Source of the DNA: Verrucomicrobiota bacterium
Lineage (GTDB): Bacteria > Verrucomicrobiota > Lentisphaeria > JABSQK01 > JAJFLO01
Direction of reading: 5' to 3'
NCBI GenBank assembly: GCA_021772615.1
Contig: JAJFLQ010000189.1
Location: forward strand, 1-46,664
DNA length: 46,664 bases
A model generated the notes under the pieces. The model was not told where the DNA came from, ran no database searches, and was given only the letters and a program-made list of their open reading frames with translations. Below are positions 43,400 to 46,664 of this stretch, piece by piece; positions within the stretch are counted from its first letter, which is position 1; each line of letters opens with the position of its first letter. The translations under genes were made by a program, and so were the position numbers.

Positions 43400-43414
43400 T
43401 CTGTGCCAACAGAT
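43399..43414 (+). other. Short hairpin at the giant gene's stop codon
   Basis: ATCTGT (43399-43404) pairs with ACAGAT (43409-43414) around GCCA, overlapping the last base of the TGA stop. There is no T-tract, so a terminator role is unproven. Confidence 0.3.
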
Positions 43415-43437
43415 GTATGGCGGGAATCATCGTCCTG

Positions 43438-43490
43438 TGCTGCAAAACCTTCGCGTCTTTGCGCGCGACCAATCCTTCCTCCTTTCCGTT
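43438..43490. repeat. Dispersed intergenic repeat, right flank copy
   Basis: TGCAAAACCTTCGCGTCTTT and the following GCGCGCGACC, then a pyrimidine-rich stretch ending TTTCCGTT, align with the left flank copy at 3015-3060. The two copies bracket the giant gene in the same orientation. The remaining intergenic bases to 43568 show nothing else of note. Confidence 0.6.
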
Positions 43491-43568
43491 ATACCGCCTG
43501 GACTGTCGGCGCGCCGACAAATTGAAAGTGCAATTTGCAATTAGTCTGATTCCGCCTACCGTAAACCC

Positions 43569-44732
43569 ATGATAGTACGCGATGTTGAGACGACCATCCG
43601 CGAATTGCGAGAGGGATATCCGGTAATTTGCATTACCGGCCCCCGGCAATCCGGCAAGACGACATTGGCCCGATTCCTTTTCGAGACGAATCCCTACGTT
43701 TCTTTCGAAAACCCTGATATCCGCCAACGCTTTGTCGACGATCCCAGAAATTTCCTCAAGCAATACGAAAACGGCGCCATATTCGACGAGGCCCAACGGG
43801 TTCCCGAGCTTTTTTCCTACCTCCAGCAAATCGTTGATCAAGGACCGAATACCTGCCGATTCGTGATCACGGGTTCGCAGCAGTTTGGTCTGGTTTCAAC
43901 GATCACGCAGTCCCTCGCCGGTCGGTCCGCTGTCATCCAGCTGCTGCCTTTCTCCCTCCGCGAACGGTACCCACAGGGCATCAACGTTCCGACGTTGGAC
44001 CAGATAATGTTCACCGGCCTGTATCCGCCGGTTCACGATCGAGACCTGGAACCGGTAAAATGGTATGCCCAGTATGTGAGCACCTACATCGAAAGAGATT
44101 TGCGGCAGCTGATCACGATTCGGGATCTCTCCGTTTTTCAGCGGTTCCTTCGCCTTTGCGCGGCACGGTGCGGTCAACTTCTGAATCTGTCAAATCTGGC
44201 GTCGGATACCGGAGTGTCGCACACGACCATTCGTGCCTGGCTCTCCATTCTGGAAGCCAGTTATGTCATCTTCCTGTTGCCGCCGTATTTTGAGAACTTC
44301 GGAAAGCGTCTCATAAAGAGCCCAAAACTGTATTTTTACGATACCGGCCTGGTCTGTTGGCTGTTATCGATTGGGAATGAAGCGCAATTGAATATTCATC
44401 CATATCGCGGCGCGATCTTCGAATCGTTTGTCATTTCGGAATTGGTAAAGTCCCGGTACAATCAGGGTCTGCCCTCGGATTATTATTTTTGGCGTGACAG
44501 GAGCGGACTGGAAATTGACGTGATCTACGAGCAATCGGCCAGGCACCACGTTTTGGAAATCAAATCCAGCAGCACATTCAACCCGGATTTTGTCGGTAAT
44601 ATCCAAAAATGGCGAAACCTCATTGGTGCAAAAGCCGGTTCAATGCGTCTGGTTTATGGCGGCCTGGAGCCGTTCGACTTTCACAACGTTCGTGTTTCGA
44701 GCTGGCTTGGCGCCGGATCGGTGCGGAAGTGA
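43569..44732 (+). CDS. AAA ATPase with DUF4143 C-terminal domain (copy 2)
   Basis: The product has 387 residues. Walker A is GPRQSGKT (24-31) and Walker B ends in DE at 73-74 (AIFDEAQ). ITGSQQF and SLAGRS follow, then a winged-helix-like TGVSHTTIRAWLSILEASY, and a C-terminal nuclease-like pattern LEIDV...VLEIKSS. Roughly half of the residues are identical to copy 1 (compared by eye), more in the ATPase core. The ancestral duplication is old: the DNA sequences are well diverged. No ribosome binding site is obvious before ATG 43569. The PaaK-like gene begins 51 bases downstream, so the two are probably cotranscribed. The biochemical role is unknown; the family is found in many bacterial genomes, often in multiple copies. 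Confidence 0.9.
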   Translation: MIVRDVETTIRELREGYPVICITGPRQSGKTTLARFLFETNPYVSFENPDIRQRFVDDPRNFLKQYENGAIFDEAQRVPELFSYLQQIVDQGPNTCRFVITGSQQFGLVSTITQSLAGRSAVIQLLPFSLRERYPQGINVPTLDQIMFTGLYPPVHDRDLEPVKWYAQYVSTYIERDLRQLITIRDLSVFQRFLRLCAARCGQLLNLSNLASDTGVSHTTIRAWLSILEASYVIFLLPPYFENFGKRLIKSPKLYFYDTGLVCWLLSIGNEAQLNIHPYRGAIFESFVISELVKSRYNQGLPSDYYFWRDRSGLEIDVIYEQSARHHVLEIKSSSTFNPDFVGNIQKWRNLIGAKAGSMRLVYGGLEPFDFHNVRVSSWLGAGSVRK

Positions 44733-44783
44733 TTACCTAAACGATGTCGCTGCACAAGCTGATCCTAATTTTGATTTCTGAAC

Positions 44784-46067
44784 GTGATGATTCAAACCTT
44801 TCAAGCACTATGTTGCGTCCTTCGCGAAGGACGGCTGGACAGTACGTCTATAACCAACCTGCAGCAAACCAGACTGAAACGGATCCTGTGTTCAGCCTAC
44901 GATCATGTGCCCTACTACCATGAACTCATGCGTGAAGCGGTATATAACCCGCACAGTGACTTTCGTGATAGTGCTGACCTGAGACGGCTTCGAATTACGA
45001 GCAGGCATGACGTCAAGCAAAACCCGATTGAGAGGCTGGTCGACAATCGACGACTTACCAGTTTGCAGGATGTCTATCGCGATCGAACTTCAGGAACAAC
45101 CGGTAGCCCGACAGTCGTATATCGATCAAAGACCGAACGAGCCCTGCAGATCGCGAAATGGCTGCGCGTTCTGTTCTACAACGGGTATTCACCATTTGAT
45201 AAAACCGCCTCATTTACCATTCCAGCCCGTATTAACCACGGCCGGTCCATCATACAACATTTCGGTCTCTTTCGCAGATTACCGATTGATCTGAACGCGC
45301 CACCAGCGGAGACCGTAGATTTGATGCTCGCGTATCAACCACAGATCGTTTATGGAAACCGGTCTTATTTCGACCTGGTCTGTGACGAGTTGAAACGGAG
45401 GAACAAATCTATTGGCAGTGTCAAGCTTGTTCTTACAGGCGGTGAGGCAATCGGAATCCGATCGAGGAAGTTGTGCCAGGATACATTAACCGTTGACATG
45501 ACGGGATTTTACGGTTCTGTGGAGGTGGGTGTTATGGCACTTCAGTCAACGCCAGGCGGTCCCTACCATCTGTGTGAGGATCGCACACTTTTCGAGTTTC
45601 TCGATGCGTCGGGAAATCCATCGACCCTGGGTGAGCGGTCACGCGTTGTCGTTACGGATCTCTCGCGGACGCTCATGCCCTTCATTCGTTATGATCATGG
45701 CGATACGGTTGTACATGGCCTCAGCGACGATGGCACGCGCCGGGTAATTCAGGACATCGTAGGTCGGGATGATGATTTCGCCGTGCTGCCGGATGGCAGT
45801 CGACGTTCTTTTTTTGATTTCTACCAGGTCGTTGATGTCTTCGAGAACATTCGTCTTTGCAGAATCATTCAAAAAGAACTGCACCGTTTCCACGTGAAGA
45901 TTGTCGCAGACCGAGCCTATTTCGACTTGATTCATGATGATCTGCTGGCTCGATTCAATCAAATCTGTTCGGATACGGTCACGTTTCACATACATTGTGT
46001 AGCATCCCTGCCACCGGATCCCGGCGGGAAGATCCGTTTGCTGATATCCGAAGTTGATCGTCCGTAG
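44784..46067 (+). CDS. PaaK/CapK-like adenylate-forming enzyme
   Basis: The product has 427 residues, close to the phenylacetate-CoA ligase family's usual 430-450. The ATP-binding loop is TSGTTGSPT (102-110). YGSVE (243-247) corresponds to the A5 motif, RYDHGD (302-307) to the A7 motif and GRDDDF (327-332) to the A8 region. An N-terminal HVPYYHELM motif is typical of CapK-type members in polysaccharide or surface-modification loci. Such enzymes activate a carboxylic acid as an acyl-adenylate, usually for transfer to CoA or another acceptor; the substrate cannot be read from the sequence. The start is GTG 44784 or the adjoining ATG 44787; neither has a good ribosome binding site. Two hairpins follow the stop codon. 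Confidence 0.82.
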   Translation: MMIQTFQALCCVLREGRLDSTSITNLQQTRLKRILCSAYDHVPYYHELMREAVYNPHSDFRDSADLRRLRITSRHDVKQNPIERLVDNRRLTSLQDVYRDRTSGTTGSPTVVYRSKTERALQIAKWLRVLFYNGYSPFDKTASFTIPARINHGRSIIQHFGLFRRLPIDLNAPPAETVDLMLAYQPQIVYGNRSYFDLVCDELKRRNKSIGSVKLVLTGGEAIGIRSRKLCQDTLTVDMTGFYGSVEVGVMALQSTPGGPYHLCEDRTLFEFLDASGNPSTLGERSRVVVTDLSRTLMPFIRYDHGDTVVHGLSDDGTRRVIQDIVGRDDDFAVLPDGSRRSFFDFYQVVDVFENIRLCRIIQKELHRFHVKIVADRAYFDLIHDDLLARFNQICSDTVTFHIHCVASLPPDPGGKIRLLISEVDRP

Positions 46068-46082
46068 CTCGAGCCTATTCGA

Positions 46083-46112
46083 AAAGGGTAAGGGAGAGAC
46101 GTCTTACCCTTT
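46083..46112 (+). terminator. Hairpin after the PaaK-like gene
   Basis: AAAGGGTAAG (46083-46092) pairs perfectly with CTTACCCTTT (46103-46112) around a 10-base loop, 15 bases after the stop codon. The arm ends in TTT but no longer T-run follows, so it is a plausible but imperfect intrinsic terminator. Confidence 0.5.
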
Positions 46113-46126
46113 CCGACTAGGCTGTG

Positions 46127-46149
46127 AAATCAGAAATTACTTCTGATTT
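46127..46149 (+). terminator. Second hairpin, possibly part of a terminator pair
   Basis: AAATCAGAA (46127-46135) pairs perfectly with TTCTGATTT (46141-46149) around ATTAC. The AT-rich flanks and near position to the first hairpin suggest tandem termination or an element end. Confidence 0.4.
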
Positions 46150-46200
46150 GGGTTTGAATATATTATGCAAACCATTATATTGTAGCAACTTAAATGCAAT

Positions 46201-46371
46201 ATGGGGGTTTTGGTAATGCCAGACGGGACACGCGAGTATGTAGACGTACCAGAGAGGATAGACAATCTATTTTTGGTAGCTCCAGACACTGATTTTTACG
46301 ATTTTTTGATAAAAAACGGAAGAATTGCTGATTCGCGGATTTTGGCCTTTGGCACATGCCCACCTGGTTGA
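46201..46371 (+). CDS. Small unrecognised ORF, 56 aa
   Basis: ATG 46201 opens a 56-codon frame. An internal ATG at 46216 has GGGGG eight bases upstream and may be the better start (51 residues, beginning MPDGTREYVDVP). The protein is acidic, with no signal peptide or membrane segment. I do not recognise it. Its end (IADSRILAFGT) vaguely recalls the DSRLL motif of ISNCY-type transposases, so it may be the frame-shifted upstream part of the transposase fragment that overlaps it by 16 bases. Confidence 0.3.
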   Translation: MGVLVMPDGTREYVDVPERIDNLFLVAPDTDFYDFLIKNGRIADSRILAFGTCPPG

Positions 46372-46664
46372 AAAAACTCGACCAGCTCGATTTTCAAATT
46401 AACGCATTGTGCGGAAAGGCGAATAGTAAGAAGAAGCAGAAGAAACTCTACAATAAGCTGCTTCCGATCGCGGAGAAGGCAAAAGATCATTTATACAGAC
46501 AGCTCGAAAAGGTACGGTCGTTGACGCCGGAGGCTTAATTCAGGCTTCGTCCAAGCCGGCAGCTTCGCTTGCAAGAAAGCGTGCAACTCATGGAAACCGA
46601 CTTAAAGTGGGTGACTGATGTCATTACCTATACTCGGCTACGCGTATTCGAGGGGATAAATACA
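46356..46664 (+). pseudogene. Interrupted ISNCY-like transposase fragment (runs off the edge)
   Basis: The frame from ATG 46356 reads MPTWLKKLDQLDFQIN and KKLYNKLLPIAEKAKD to a TAA at 46536. The same frame continues past the stop to the window edge with LMETDLKWVTDVITYTRLRV followed by FEG. The basic coiled segment followed by 'V(I/T)..TR.RVFEG' resembles the central region of ISNCY-family transposases (where VIDQTR.RV..GE is usual). The matching frame across the stop suggests a recent nonsense mutation. The assignment rests on remembered motifs only. Confidence 0.42.

Noticed and set aside
3307..43380. Many long open frames on the opposite strand and in other frames across the giant gene
   Set aside because: They mirror the repetitive GC-rich coding sequence, have no start signals or domain identity, and often simply re-read the palindromes or repeats (for example FSLAS peptides and LCVLCG strings).

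Overview
The window is GC-rich Gram-negative (diderm-type) DNA. It looks most like a planctomycete or a close relative. The pointers are a very long secreted multidomain gene ending in a dockerin-like VINRL doublet, stacks of SdrD-type B domains and FG-GAP repeats, and short dispersed intergenic repeats of the CACAGAG and GCGTCTCTGCG types. The phylum call is an inference from family content; there is no rRNA or other marker gene here.

Layout. The left edge (1-1164, minus) holds the N-terminal 388 codons of a two-partner-secretion (haemagglutinin-type) exoprotein that runs out of the window. A 636-base intergenic stretch with hairpin repeats separates it from a divergent AAA ATPase with a DUF4143 C-terminus (1801-2985). 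A single uninterrupted gene then occupies 3296-43399. It encodes an exported protein of 13,367 residues and takes up about 86% of the window. Downstream on the same strand are a second, paralogous AAA/DUF4143 ATPase (43569-44732), a PaaK/CapK-like adenylate-forming enzyme (44784-46067), two hairpins, a small unrecognised ORF, and at the right edge an interrupted ISNCY-like transposase fragment.

The giant protein has a signal peptide, an N-terminal Kre9-like domain and a DUF7453-like repeat block. A long middle section is built from 16 SdrD_B-type domains and 12 FG-GAP propeller blocks, and every propeller block has exactly six FG-GAP repeats (72 in total). Interspersed are five Kre9-like domains, four right-handed beta-helix (choice-of-anchor Q-type) domains, a seven-bladed lactonase-like propeller, a TolB-type propeller and a Vgb/NHL-type propeller. 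The C-terminal quarter has Ig/FN3-like domains, three Calx-beta/InlB-like pairs, a C13 (legumain/caspase-clan) peptidase domain with visible His and Cys, a carboxypeptidase-regulatory-like domain, HYR-like domains, a CARDB-like domain and the dockerin-like doublet. It is probably a calcium-rich extracellular or surface structural protein with one embedded protease.

The most unusual signals are at DNA level inside this gene. (1) Long near-perfect palindromes lie at the end of several SdrD_B domains. Their arms differ between copies but change together, altering amino acids on one arm while the other arm changes only synonymously. (2) Repeats of a dispersed intergenic CACAGAG type are translated in frame inside the protein. 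(3) Related repeat copies lie just outside both ends of the gene, which is also bracketed by the two paralogous ATPases.
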